A stretch of DNA of 64,000 bases from Streptomyces genisteinicus (lineage in GTDB: Bacteria > Actinomycetota > Actinomycetes > Streptomycetales > Streptomycetaceae): the NCBI RefSeq assembly GCF_014489615.1, contig NZ_CP060825.1:2645501-2709500 (forward strand). Direction: 5' to 3'. The notes under the pieces were generated by a model. The model worked only from the letters and a program-made list of their open reading frames with translations. It ran no database searches and was not told the DNA's origin. This document shows, in pieces, positions 1-7,493 of the stretch. How positions within the stretch are numbered: the first letter of the stretch is position 1; each line of letters starts with the position of its first letter. A program made the translations under genes and the position numbers.

Positions 1-2
1 GA

Positions 3-122
3 CCGCCGGCCACGGCCCCCACGACCGCACCGCCCGCCGCCCGGCCCGCCGCCGCGGCCGACCCGGCACCCGGCCCCGCCCCGGACGCCCCGGCACCCGG
101 TACCGGCGGCACGCCCCGGTGA
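3..122 (+). CDS. Possible C-terminal tail of an upstream gene (partial)
   Basis: One forward frame stays open from the window edge to a TGA at 120-122 and reads as an Ala/Pro/Thr-rich tail, the kind of disordered C-terminus seen on Streptomyces membrane or cell-wall proteins such as penicillin-binding proteins. The start lies outside the window and there is no recognisable domain. The other two forward frames are also open over part of this stretch, so the call rests only on composition and the stop position. It may be wrong. Confidence 0.3.
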   Translation, partial: PPATAPTTAPPAARPAAAADPAPGPAPDAPAPGTGGTPR

Positions 123-131
123 CCGCGGCCC

Positions 132-213
132 GGTGACCCCGTACCGGTGACCGGCCCGGTGATCCCGTACCGGTGACCCCGTACCAGTGACCCCGTACCA
201 GTGACCGGCCCGG
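132..213. repeat. 14-bp degenerate tandem repeat
   Basis: Unit GGTGACCCCGTACC or a close variant starts at 132, 146, 158, 172, 186 and 200. The 158, 172 and 186 copies differ by only one or two bases, while 146 and 200 are partial. It lies between the putative upstream gene tail and the 3' end of the SMR gene, so it is intergenic. No inverted symmetry suggests a terminator. Confidence 0.75.
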
Positions 214-224
214 TGCCCGATGGA

Positions 225-545
225 TCAGTGCCCCGACGTCGCCTTCAGACCCACCACGGCCACCAGCAGCAGACACACGAAGAAGATCCGGGCCGCCGTC
301 ACCGGCTCGTCCAGCACCAGCATCCCCACCACCGCCGCACCCGCGGCACCGATACCGACCCACACCCCGTACGCCGTACCGATCGGCAGCGTCTTCGCCG
401 CCTGCGCCAGCAGCACCATGCTGGCCACGATCCCCAGACCGGTGAACACACTCGGCCACAGCCGGGTGAACCCCTCCGTGAACTTCATCCCGATCGACCA
501 GCCCACTTCGAGCAGACCCGCGACGATCAACAGAACCCAGGCCAT
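225..545 (-). CDS. sugE: SMR-family cation exporter (SugE/Gdx type)
   Basis: A 106-residue, four-helix small multidrug resistance protein. The first helix carries the conserved membrane Glu (E13, in LLEVGWSIGMKF), and the W-S-x-G-x-K-F-T-x-G-F pattern is typical of the SugE/Gdx branch, which is known to export guanidinium rather than large drugs. The subunit should work as an antiparallel dimer in the cytoplasmic membrane, exchanging substrate for protons. The ATG at 545 was chosen because the first helix begins at once. The frame is open further upstream but would add 46 non-membrane residues. I could not recognise a guanidine riboswitch in the 120 bases upstream. Confidence 0.9.
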   Translation of the reverse strand: MAWVLLIVAGLLEVGWSIGMKFTEGFTRLWPSVFTGLGIVASMVLLAQAAKTLPIGTAYGVWVGIGAAGAAVVGMLVLDEPVTAARIFFVCLLLVAVVGLKATSGH

Positions 546-663
546 GACGGCACCTCCGACAGACGGCGAAAACACGGATGCGTCGTCTTTGCGAAGCCCG
601 GTACGGCGCGTCTCGTCGGGTCCCCCCCACCGTAGCAAGCAGCGGCCACGGCACTCATGCCAA

Positions 664-689
664 GGGCCGGTGACCTCCGCCACCGGCCC
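664..689 (-). terminator. Hairpin terminator behind the GroES-like gene
   Basis: A perfect 9-bp stem (GGGCCGGTG with CACCGGCCC) around an 8-nt loop sits about 20 bases past the GroES-like stop and before the sugE leader. There is no clear U-tract, which is common for Streptomyces terminators. Confidence 0.6.
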
Positions 690-709
690 CGCTCACACCC
701 CCGACACGG

Positions 710-1066
710 CTACAGATACAGCCCCGTCGAATCCTCCGAACCCTGGAACCGGTCGGCGGCCACCGCGTGCAGATCACGCTCACGCATCAGCACGTACGCC
801 ACACCCCGCACCTCGACCTCGGCACGGTCCTCCGGGTCGTACAGCACCCGGTCCCCGATCTCCACCGTGCGCACGTTCTGCCCGACCGCGACCACCTCGG
901 CCCACGCCAGACGCCGCCCGACCGCCGCGGTCGCCGGGATCACGATGCCCCCGCTGGAGCGCCGTTCACCCTCGGGAATGTCCGTCCGCACCAGCACACG
1001 ATCGTGCAGCATCCGGATCGGAAGCTTGTCGTGCCGGTCCCTGTGCTCATCTCTGCTGGCGCTCAC
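710..1066 (-). CDS. GroES-like co-chaperonin family protein
   Basis: A 118-residue protein with a GroES/Cpn10 fold signature: the opening block with LHDRVLVR, a mobile-loop-like segment with SSGGIVIP, then EVVAVG and GDRVLYDP. It carries an extra charged N-terminus of about 16 residues and a C-terminal extension, and no groEL lies next to it. It is therefore probably a paralogue of the main GroES rather than the housekeeping copy. Streptomyces are known to carry a stand-alone groES-like gene in this neighbourhood. Its partner and client are unknown. Confidence 0.8.
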   Translation of the reverse strand: MSASRDEHRDRHDKLPIRMLHDRVLVRTDIPEGERRSSGGIVIPATAAVGRRLAWAEVVAVGQNVRTVEIGDRVLYDPEDRAEVEVRGVAYVLMRERDLHAVAADRFQGSEDSTGLYL

Positions 1067-1109
1067 CCGACGAACCTACCCGCCCCGGCCGCCCCGGCGC
1101 CCCACAGGG

Positions 1110-1427
1110 TCACCGGCGCCTGCGCGCCGACACCGCCAGCAGACCCACCAGCCCCACCGCCACGAGCGCCACCGGCACCACACGCTCCAGCCGCGGCGCG
1201 CCGTCCTCCGACACGAACCGGGACTTCACGTCCGACACCTTGCGGTTCACCGCGACGAACGCCCGTCCGGCCGTCGCGTCGACCGTGGACGCCACCTTCG
1301 CCTTCGCGTCACCGATCACCGTCCTGGGATGCACACGCACACCGATCTCGTCGAGCATCTCCGCAAGCTGCTCGCGCCGGCGGACGATGTCCGCCTCGAT
1401 CTGCGCAGGGGTCCTGGTATCCGACAC
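1110..1427 (-). CDS. DUF3618 membrane protein
   Basis: A 105-residue protein. The N-terminal part (about residues 5-50) has the DUF3618 pattern: TPAQIEADIVRRREQLAEML followed by the VHPR region. A helix near the C-terminus (about residues 83-100, VVPVALVAVGLVGLLAV) is followed by an arginine-rich cytoplasmic tail. The GTG at 1427 was chosen because a strong GGGAGG ribosome-binding site lies just upstream; the frame extends much further but without coding character. The function of the family is unknown. It is transcribed divergently from bcp. Confidence 0.85.
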   Translation of the reverse strand: MSDTRTPAQIEADIVRRREQLAEMLDEIGVRVHPRTVIGDAKAKVASTVDATAGRAFVAVNRKVSDVKSRFVSEDGAPRLERVVPVALVAVGLVGLLAVSARRRR

Positions 1428-1582
1428 CGCGCCGCCTCCCTGGTCCTGTCGTCGTCCTGTGGCCGTGATCCTTCGGTCCTGCATCGACAGTCTGTCAGTT
1501 GCCTCGGCTCCGCACCCCACGGCACCCCCATTACGCTCGACGGCGTACAGCCTCACGGCCCCCCAGCAACGTACGGAGAACC

Positions 1583-2050
1583 ATGAGCGAGCGCCTGGCA
1601 CCCGGCGACACCGCCCCCGCCTTCACCCTTCCCGACGCCGACGGAAACGAGATCTCGCTCGCCGACCACAAGGGCCGCAAGGTCATCGTCTACTTCTACC
1701 CCGCCGCGCTCACCCCGGGCTGCACCAAGCAGGCCTGCGACTTCACCGACAACCTCGACCTGCTCGCCCGGGCCGGCTACGACGTCATCGGCGTCTCCCC
1801 CGACAAGCCCGAGAAGCTCGCCAAGTTCCGCGACACCGAGAACCTCAAGGTCACCCTCGTCGGCGACCCCTCCAAGGAGGTCCTCACCGCCTACGGCGCC
1901 TTCGGCGAGAAGAAGCTCTACGGCAAGACCGTGACCGGCGTCATCCGCTCCACCGTCGTCGTCGACGAGGACGGCAAGGTCGAACGCGCCCTGTACAACG
2001 TCAAGGCCACCGGCCACGTCGCCAAGATCATCAAGGACCTGGGGATCTGA
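1583..2050 (+). CDS. bcp: Thioredoxin-dependent peroxiredoxin (Bcp/PrxQ)
   Basis: A 155-residue atypical 2-Cys peroxiredoxin that reduces hydrogen peroxide and organic hydroperoxides in the cytoplasm using thioredoxin. The peroxidatic Cys lies in the motif YPAALTPGCTKQACDF, and the second Cys five residues later is the usual resolving Cys of Bcp. The G-V-S-P-D and late VVVDEDG blocks are also present. Length is normal for the family. The ATG at 1583 has GGAG 8 bases upstream and follows a divergent promoter region shared with the DUF3618 gene. Confidence 0.95.
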   Translation: MSERLAPGDTAPAFTLPDADGNEISLADHKGRKVIVYFYPAALTPGCTKQACDFTDNLDLLARAGYDVIGVSPDKPEKLAKFRDTENLKVTLVGDPSKEVLTAYGAFGEKKLYGKTVTGVIRSTVVVDEDGKVERALYNVKATGHVAKIIKDLGI

Positions 2051-2075
2051 CCCTCCCCCGCCCCCGCACCCTGTG

Positions 2076-2110
2076 ACCGCGGTCCCACCCCGGGGGCCGC
2101 GGTTTGCTTT
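2076..2110 (+). terminator. Terminator behind bcp
   Basis: ACCGCGG (2076-2082) pairs with CCGCGGT (2097-2103), with further C/G pairing inside the loop, and is followed by the T-containing TTGCTTT. It lies 25 bases after the bcp stop. Confidence 0.75.
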
Positions 2111-2169
2111 CGCCACGATCGGTCAGACGTAACTCCTGGCAACACCTTCCAGGAAAGGACGGACGCGAC

Positions 2170-3666
2170 ATGGCGGGTTCGGAACAGCGGGACACTCCGG
2201 ATCCCGCGGCGGTCAGGCGCCACCCCATCCTCTTCCGCACCATCGAACAGCGGAGGAACCCCAAGCTCAGGCGGACGGACATCACCGTCACCGACGAAGC
2301 CGCCGTCAAGCGCGCCGTCAAGGCCGCCTCGCTCGGCAACGCCATGGAGTGGTTCGACTTCGGGATCTACAGCTACCTGGCCGTCACCATCGGCCACGTC
2401 TTCTTCCCGTCCGGCAACGACACCGCCCAGCTGCTGTCCTCGTTCGCCACCTTCGCCGTCGCCTTCCTGGTCAGGCCCCTCGGCGGCATGTTCTTCGGAC
2501 CCATGGGCGACCGCATCGGCCGCAAGAAGGTCCTCGCCCTCACCATGATCCTCATGGCCGTCGGCACCTTCGCCATCGGCCTGATCCCCTCCTACGCCTC
2601 CATCGGCTTCTGGGCACCCGTCCTGCTGATCCTCTTCCGCCTGGTCCAGGGCTTCTCCACCGGCGGCGAGTACGGCGGCGCCTCCACCTTCATCGCCGAA
2701 TACGCGCCCGACAAGCGCCGCGGCTTCTTCGGCAGCTTCCTCGAATTCGGCACCCTCGCCGGCTACGTCGGCGCCGCCGGCCTCGTCACCGCCCTCACCG
2801 CACTCCTCGGCGACGCCGCCATGGAGGACTGGGGCTGGCGCGTCCCGTTCCTCGTCGCCGGACCCCTCGGCCTCGTCGGCCTCTACCTGCGACTGCGCCT
2901 CGACGAGACCCCCGCCTTCCAGAAGCTGGAGGACGAGTCCGCCCACGCCTCCGAGGCCGCGGACACCGTCGAGACCACCACCAGGGGCGACCTCGCCAGG
3001 ATCTTCCGCCAGTACTGGCCCACCCTGATCCTCTGCATCGCCCTCGTCGGCGCGTACAACATCACCGACTACATGCTGCTGTCCTACATGCCGACCTACC
3101 TCTCCGACGAGCTCGGCTACAGCGACACCCACGGCCTGCTCATCCTGCTCGGCGTGATGGTCGCCCTCATGGCCGTCATCAACCAGGTCGGCCGCCTCAG
3201 CGACCGCTTCGGCCGCAAGCCGCTCCTGATGACCGGCATGCTCGGCTTCCTCGTCCTGTCCGCCCCCGCCTTCCTCCTCATCGGACAGGGCGGCATCCCC
3301 GCCATCACCGCGGGCATGCTGATGCTCGGCCTCTCCCTGGTCTGCCTCCTCGGCACCATGTCCGCCGCGCTCCCCGCGCTCTTCCCCACCCAGGTCCGCT
3401 ACGGCTCGCTCTCGGTCGGCTACAACCTCTCGGCGTCCCTCTTCGGCGGCACCACCCCCCTGGTGATCACCGCCCTCATCAGCTGGACCGGCAGCAACAT
3501 GATGCCGGCCTACTACGCCATGGCCGCCGCGCTCGTCGGCGTGATCGCCGTCGCCTGCATGAAGGAGACCGCCCAGAAGCCCCTCGACGGCTCACCCCCC
3601 TCCGTCAGCACCAAGGAGGAGGCCGCCGACATGGTCATCGCCACCGCCCCCGACCCGAAGTTCTGA
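2170..3666 (+). CDS. proP: MFS transporter of the ProP (MHS) family
   Basis: A 498-residue, 12-helix proton symporter of the metabolite:H+ symporter branch, which includes the osmoprotectant importer ProP (proline, glycine betaine). Seen directly: the family hallmark NAMEWFDFGIYSYLAV at the start of helix 1, the loop GDRIGRKK between helices 2 and 3, a GGEYGGA stretch in helix 5, and the second-half RLSDRFGRKP loop. A charged N-terminal extension of about 50 residues precedes helix 1. The ATG at 2170 has AGGAAAGG upstream. The substrate is inferred from family resemblance; other organic-acid transporters share the fold. Confidence 0.85.
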   Translation: MAGSEQRDTPDPAAVRRHPILFRTIEQRRNPKLRRTDITVTDEAAVKRAVKAASLGNAMEWFDFGIYSYLAVTIGHVFFPSGNDTAQLLSSFATFAVAFLVRPLGGMFFGPMGDRIGRKKVLALTMILMAVGTFAIGLIPSYASIGFWAPVLLILFRLVQGFSTGGEYGGASTFIAEYAPDKRRGFFGSFLEFGTLAGYVGAAGLVTALTALLGDAAMEDWGWRVPFLVAGPLGLVGLYLRLRLDETPAFQKLEDESAHASEAADTVETTTRGDLARIFRQYWPTLILCIALVGAYNITDYMLLSYMPTYLSDELGYSDTHGLLILLGVMVALMAVINQVGRLSDRFGRKPLLMTGMLGFLVLSAPAFLLIGQGGIPAITAGMLMLGLSLVCLLGTMSAALPALFPTQVRYGSLSVGYNLSASLFGGTTPLVITALISWTGSNMMPAYYAMAAALVGVIAVACMKETAQKPLDGSPPSVSTKEEAADMVIATAPDPKF

Positions 3667-3690
3667 CCCACCCGCCCCACCCCTCCCGGA

Positions 3691-3733
3691 ACGCCCCGCC
3701 CCGCCCCCACCGCGGAGGCGGGGCGTCCGTTTT
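3691..3733 (+). terminator. Rho-independent terminator behind proP
   Basis: ACGCCCCGCC (3691-3700) pairs perfectly with GGCGGGGCGT (3717-3726). An inner CCGC/GCGG pair shortens the loop, and CCGTTTTCC follows. Confidence 0.85.
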
Positions 3734-3808
3734 CCGTGCGTGACCGTCCGACAATCGGTTCGTTGAGCCGTACGGGTCATGAACGGGTGACCGGGAGGGG
3801 AGAACACG

Positions 3809-4936
3809 ATGGGCGCGAGCCGGTATCCGAAGGAAGTGCTCGACACCACGGCGCGGGAGTCCCGGAGCATGAGCGAGATGATGACCCGGCTCGGTCTCGA
3901 TCCGGGTGGAGCGACCCGCAAGTACCTCCGCGCACGCATGATCCGCCTCGGCGTCGACACCTCCCACTTCGAACGGGAGGGGGTGCGGTGGACCCGCGAG
4001 GTCCTCACCCCCGTGGTCGCGGCGTCGACGAGCATGTGCGAAGTGCTGAGACGCCTCGGGCTCGACATCGTGGGCGGTCACCACACGCACATCAGCAGGC
4101 GGGTCAGAGCGCTCGGCCTGGACACCTCGCACTTCGGAACGCCGGACCGGGCGGGCGGGACCCGACGGCGCTCCCCGTCCGCGGCCCTCGTGGTGCAGCC
4201 GCCCGACCGGTCGCGGCGCGTCCCCGGTGAACGCCTGCGCAGGGCGATGACCGGCGAAGGCGTCCCGGACCGCTGTGCCCTGTGCGGCACGGCGCCGTCC
4301 TGGCGCGATCGGCCGCTGACGCTGGAGGTCGACCACGTCGACGGGGACTGGCGGAACAACCGCATCGAGAACCTCCGGCTGCTCTGCCCCAACTGCCACG
4401 CGGTCACGGACACCTACCGGGGGCGCGCGAAACGCCCGGCCCCACCCGGCGCCGCGGAACGGCTCCGGGCCGCCGTCGCGGACTCAGTCACCGTGGCGGG
4501 AGCGCTGCGGCTGCTGGACCGCCCGGTCAGCCCCCGGCAGCGCGCGCTCTTCCGCGACCTCGTGGCGGAGCACGGTATCGACACGTCACACTTCCACCGT
4601 CAGGTCCACCGGCACAGGCAGCCCGTCGCCACGCCCCTGAGCGGCGAGGAGATCCTGGTGCGCCACGACCGCGGCCGGCGCACCAGGACGGCGGTCCTGC
4701 GCCGTGCGCTGGCGGCGACGGGCGTGCCCGAGCTGTGCGCCGGATGCGGGACCGGGCCCGGGTGGCACGGGCGGCGGCTGGTCCTGGAGATCGACCACGT
4801 CAACGGAGACCGGCACGACGACCGCCGCGAGAACCTCCGGCTGCTCTGCCCCAACTGCCACGCGGTGACCGGGACCTGGTGCAGGGGCGGATCACGCAAG
4901 CCGGTCGCTGCGCCGCGCGGCGCGGCCGTAGACTGA
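3809..4936 (+). CDS. Tandem-HNH endonuclease-like protein
   Basis: A 375-residue protein built from two kinds of repeated module. Two HNH (beta-beta-alpha-metal) modules are complete: C156-x2-C159, D175-H176, C193-x2-C196-H197, and C310-x2-C313, D329-H330, C347-x2-C350-H351. They are 154 residues apart. Three helix-turn-helix-like modules, each ending in G(V/L/I)DTSHF (ends near residues 54, 111 and 263), give the order A-A-HNH-A-HNH. Single A-HNH units are known in many bacterial and phage proteins annotated as HNH endonucleases; the doubling looks like an internal duplication. A 39-bp stretch is identical in both HNH modules. A strong GGGAGGGG site precedes the ATG. The substrate and role are unknown. 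It sits directly before a tRNA gene. Confidence 0.8.
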   Translation: MGASRYPKEVLDTTARESRSMSEMMTRLGLDPGGATRKYLRARMIRLGVDTSHFEREGVRWTREVLTPVVAASTSMCEVLRRLGLDIVGGHHTHISRRVRALGLDTSHFGTPDRAGGTRRRSPSAALVVQPPDRSRRVPGERLRRAMTGEGVPDRCALCGTAPSWRDRPLTLEVDHVDGDWRNNRIENLRLLCPNCHAVTDTYRGRAKRPAPPGAAERLRAAVADSVTVAGALRLLDRPVSPRQRALFRDLVAEHGIDTSHFHRQVHRHRQPVATPLSGEEILVRHDRGRRTRTAVLRRALAATGVPELCAGCGTGPGWHGRRLVLEIDHVNGDRHDDRRENLRLLCPNCHAVTGTWCRGGSRKPVAAPRGAAVD

Positions 4937-4969
4937 CCGCAGCCGGCTGAGGCGCATGCCAGATCCGGG

Positions 4970-5053
4970 GCGGCCGTGGCGTAATTGGCAGCCGCGCAGG
5001 TCTTAGAAACCTGTGGGAGAGATCCCGTGGGGGTTCAAGTCCCCCCGGCCGCA
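4970..5053 (+). tRNA. tRNA-Leu (anticodon UAG)
   Basis: The 84-nt cloverleaf has a perfect 7-bp acceptor stem (GCGGCCG with CGGCCGC) and discriminator A at 5053. The anticodon arm is CAGGT-CTTAGAA-ACCTG with TAG at 5004-5006. There is a long class II variable arm and a T-arm GGGGG-TTCAAGT-CCCCC. CCA is not encoded. It reads the rare codon CUA (and possibly CUG by wobble). Confidence 0.95.
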
Positions 5054-5059
5054 CATCGA

Positions 5060-5091
5060 GAGGGCCCCGCGCACATGTGCGCGGGGCCCTC
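5060..5091. terminator. Bidirectional terminator between tRNA-Leu and rdgB
   Basis: A perfect inverted repeat with 14-bp arms (GAGGGCCCCGCGCA with TGCGCGGGGCCCTC) around CATG. It lies 7 bases behind the tRNA and about 20 bases behind the convergent rdgB stop, so it probably serves both. Confidence 0.85.
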
Positions 5092-5111
5092 GGCGTCTGT
5101 CAGATCCCCCC

Positions 5112-5714
5112 TCAGCCCAGCAGTTCCCGCACCACCGGGACGAGGGCGCGGAAGGCCTTGCCGCGGTGGCTGATGGCGTTCTTCTCGGCCGGGGTGAGTT
5201 CCGCACAGGTGCGGGTGTCGCCCTCGGGCTGGAGGATCGGGTCGTAGCCGAAGCCGTTGGTGCCATGGGGGACGCGGCGGAGGGTGCCCGTGAGGCGGCC
5301 CTCGACGACGCGTTCGGTGCCGTCGGGGAGGGCGAGGGCGGCGGCGCAGGTGAAGTGGGCGCCGCGGTGGGGGGTGTCGATGTCGAGGAGCTGGGCGAGG
5401 AGCAGGTCGAGGTTGGCCTGGTCGTTGCCGTGGGTGCCGGACCAGCGGGCGGAGAAGATGCCGGGGGCGCCGCCGAGGACGTCGACGCAGAGGCCGGAGT
5501 CGTCGGCGACGGCGGGCAGTCCGGTGGCGCGGGCGAGGGCGTGGGCCTTGAGGAGCGCGTTCTCCGCGAAGGTGACGCCGGTCTCCTTGACGTCGGGGAT
5601 CTCGGGATAGGCCTCCGCGCCGACGAGTTCGTGGGTGATGCCCGCGTCGGCGAGGATGGCCTTCAGTTCGGTGATCTTGCCCGCGTTGCGGGTGGCGAGG
5701 ATGAGTCGGGTCAT
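5112..5714 (-). CDS. rdgB: XTP/dITP diphosphatase (RdgB/HAM1)
   Basis: A 200-residue house-cleaning enzyme that hydrolyses non-canonical purine triphosphates (dITP, XTP) to monophosphates, keeping them out of DNA and RNA. Family blocks are clear: LATRNAGKITELKAIL at the start (phosphate-binding), FAENALLKA, DDSGLCVDVLGGAPGIFSAR with the metal-binding acidic residues, and GTNGFGYDPI and SHRGKA near the end. Length is standard. It is the last of three genes (rph, lipoprotein, rdgB) on this strand; the rph-rdgB association is widespread. Confidence 0.95.
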   Translation of the reverse strand: MTRLILATRNAGKITELKAILADAGITHELVGAEAYPEIPDVKETGVTFAENALLKAHALARATGLPAVADDSGLCVDVLGGAPGIFSARWSGTHGNDQANLDLLLAQLLDIDTPHRGAHFTCAAALALPDGTERVVEGRLTGTLRRVPHGTNGFGYDPILQPEGDTRTCAELTPAEKNAISHRGKAFRALVPVVRELLG

Positions 5715-5721
5715 GCCCCGA

Positions 5722-6108
5722 TTATCCGGGGGTGCAGACCTTGCCGATCTCGGTGGCGGCGTCGGTGACGGGTGAGATGTCGGGGGTGGCGTCGCCGTTC
5801 TCGATGGCGGTGCGCACGTTGGTGACGCCGGCCGTGAGGTCGTCGACGGCCTTGCTGAGGTCGGCGTTGTCGGTCTTGTCGCCGAGGGTGCCGAGTTCGC
5901 GGTCGATGGCGTCGAGGGATTCCCTGGCCTGGGTGAGGTCGCTGGTGCCGGTGGCGACGGCGTCCTGGAGGTTGCCGACGCTGGTGGCGATGGCGTCGGC
6001 GGTCTCGACGCATTCGATGGCCTTGTCGAGTGCGGCGCAGCCGACGGTGGCGGGTACGAGCAGGGCGGCGGTGGCGATGCTGAGGGCGATACGTCGTCGC
6101 GCGGCCAT
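5722..6108 (-). CDS. Small lipoprotein, helical, unknown function
   Basis: A 128-residue protein. It has a positively charged N-terminus (MAARRRIAL), a hydrophobic stretch, and Cys24 in a plausible lipobox (ATVGC), so it is likely exported and lipid-anchored. The mature part is acidic and rich in Asp, Thr and Ala with heptad-like spacing from about residue 45 to 100, suggesting a coiled-coil or helical bundle. Cys33 and a Cys near the end could form a disulfide. It sits between rph and rdgB with 8 bases to rdgB, suggesting co-transcription, though no functional link to nucleotide metabolism is evident. I do not recognise the family. Confidence 0.8.
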   Translation of the reverse strand: MAARRRIALSIATAALLVPATVGCAALDKAIECVETADAIATSVGNLQDAVATGTSDLTQARESLDAIDRELGTLGDKTDNADLSKAVDDLTAGVTNVRTAIENGDATPDISPVTDAATEIGKVCTPG

Positions 6109-6203
6109 GTGGAACGGTCCTCCCCGGGTGGTGGCCGGGCGCACGGTTCGGCCCGTGCGCCCGTACCGGTGTGGACGCCGGGGGGCGTGGTTCGGTTGCC
6201 CGG

Positions 6204-6926
<723 letters not shown>

Positions 6927-7013
6927 GGGGACGAGCCTATCGGCAGATGGGTGAGGGGCCTGTTCCGGTTGATCGGTTCAGGCCCCTCGGGTGTGGTGCG
7001 CGGTGAGGTCAGC

Positions 7014-7247
7014 TCACATCATGTCTTCGATGTCGGCGGCGATGGGGTCGGCGTCGGTGCCGATGACGACCTGGATCGCGGTGCCCATCTTGACGACTCC
7101 GTGGGCTCCGGCGGCCTTGAGGGCGGCTTCGTCGACCTTGGCGGGGTCGACGACTTCGGTGCGGAGGCGGGTGATGCAGCCTTCGATCTCCTCGATGTTG
7201 TCGATTCCGCCGAGCCCGGCGACGATCTTCTCTGCCTTGCTGGCCAT
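7014..7247 (-). CDS. nagF: PTS EIIB component, GlcNAc/glucose type
   Basis: A 77-residue stand-alone EIIB domain. The phosphorylated cysteine is Cys24 in EGCITRLRT, the signature of the glucose/GlcNAc EIIB family. It passes phosphate from EIIA to sugar bound by the membrane EIIC. Because the neighbouring nagE1 and nagE2 proteins lack a fused EIIB, this small protein is their likely partner, as known for NagF of S. coelicolor. It is transcribed divergently from nagE1 across a 246-bp region. ATG at 7247 has GGGAGACAAC upstream. Confidence 0.93.
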   Translation of the reverse strand: MASKAEKIVAGLGGIDNIEEIEGCITRLRTEVVDPAKVDEAALKAAGAHGVVKMGTAIQVVIGTDADPIAADIEDMM

Positions 7248-7435
7248 GTTGTCTCCCTGCGTTCGAGTGCGCTGAGCGCTGCCTCGGCCCACCGTTGATC
7301 ACCGCTGGTCCGGTTTGTCACGGTAACGCACGGTTGGCCCACCTTCACGGGCGGGTTCCCGTCGCGTACCGAAGGATGACGATCACCGGTCCCCTGCCGT
7401 ACGTGCCGTGCGGCGGGGCCGGCCGATTGCCGATG

Positions 7436-7451
7436 ACTGGTCTACACCAGT
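7436..7451. promoter_or_regulatory. DasR-responsive element (dre) upstream of nagE1
   Basis: ACTGGTCTACACCAGT is a near-perfect 16-bp palindrome matching the published dre pattern for the GntR-family regulator DasR (ACTGGTCTAGACCACT-like). It ends 42 bases before the nagE1 ATG, a position fitting repression of nagE1 transcription that is relieved by glucosamine-6-phosphate. Confidence 0.88.
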
Positions 7452-7493
7452 CTTCAACGCCTGCCAAACAGAGCCTGTTCCGGGAGGACACCG

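Noticed and set aside
546..709. Guanidine riboswitch before the SugE/Gdx gene
   Set aside because: No convincing paired ACGR-loop hairpins could be drawn in the leader; a covariance-model search would be needed to decide.
1918..3132. Long antisense frame opposite proP
   Set aside because: Same codon-bias shadow; very Glu/Gly/Ala-rich and lacks a ribosome-binding site.
4970..5053. Integration site for a mobile element in tRNA-Leu
   Set aside because: I see no duplicated tRNA 3' end downstream and no integrase in the window; the tRNA is intact with its terminator.
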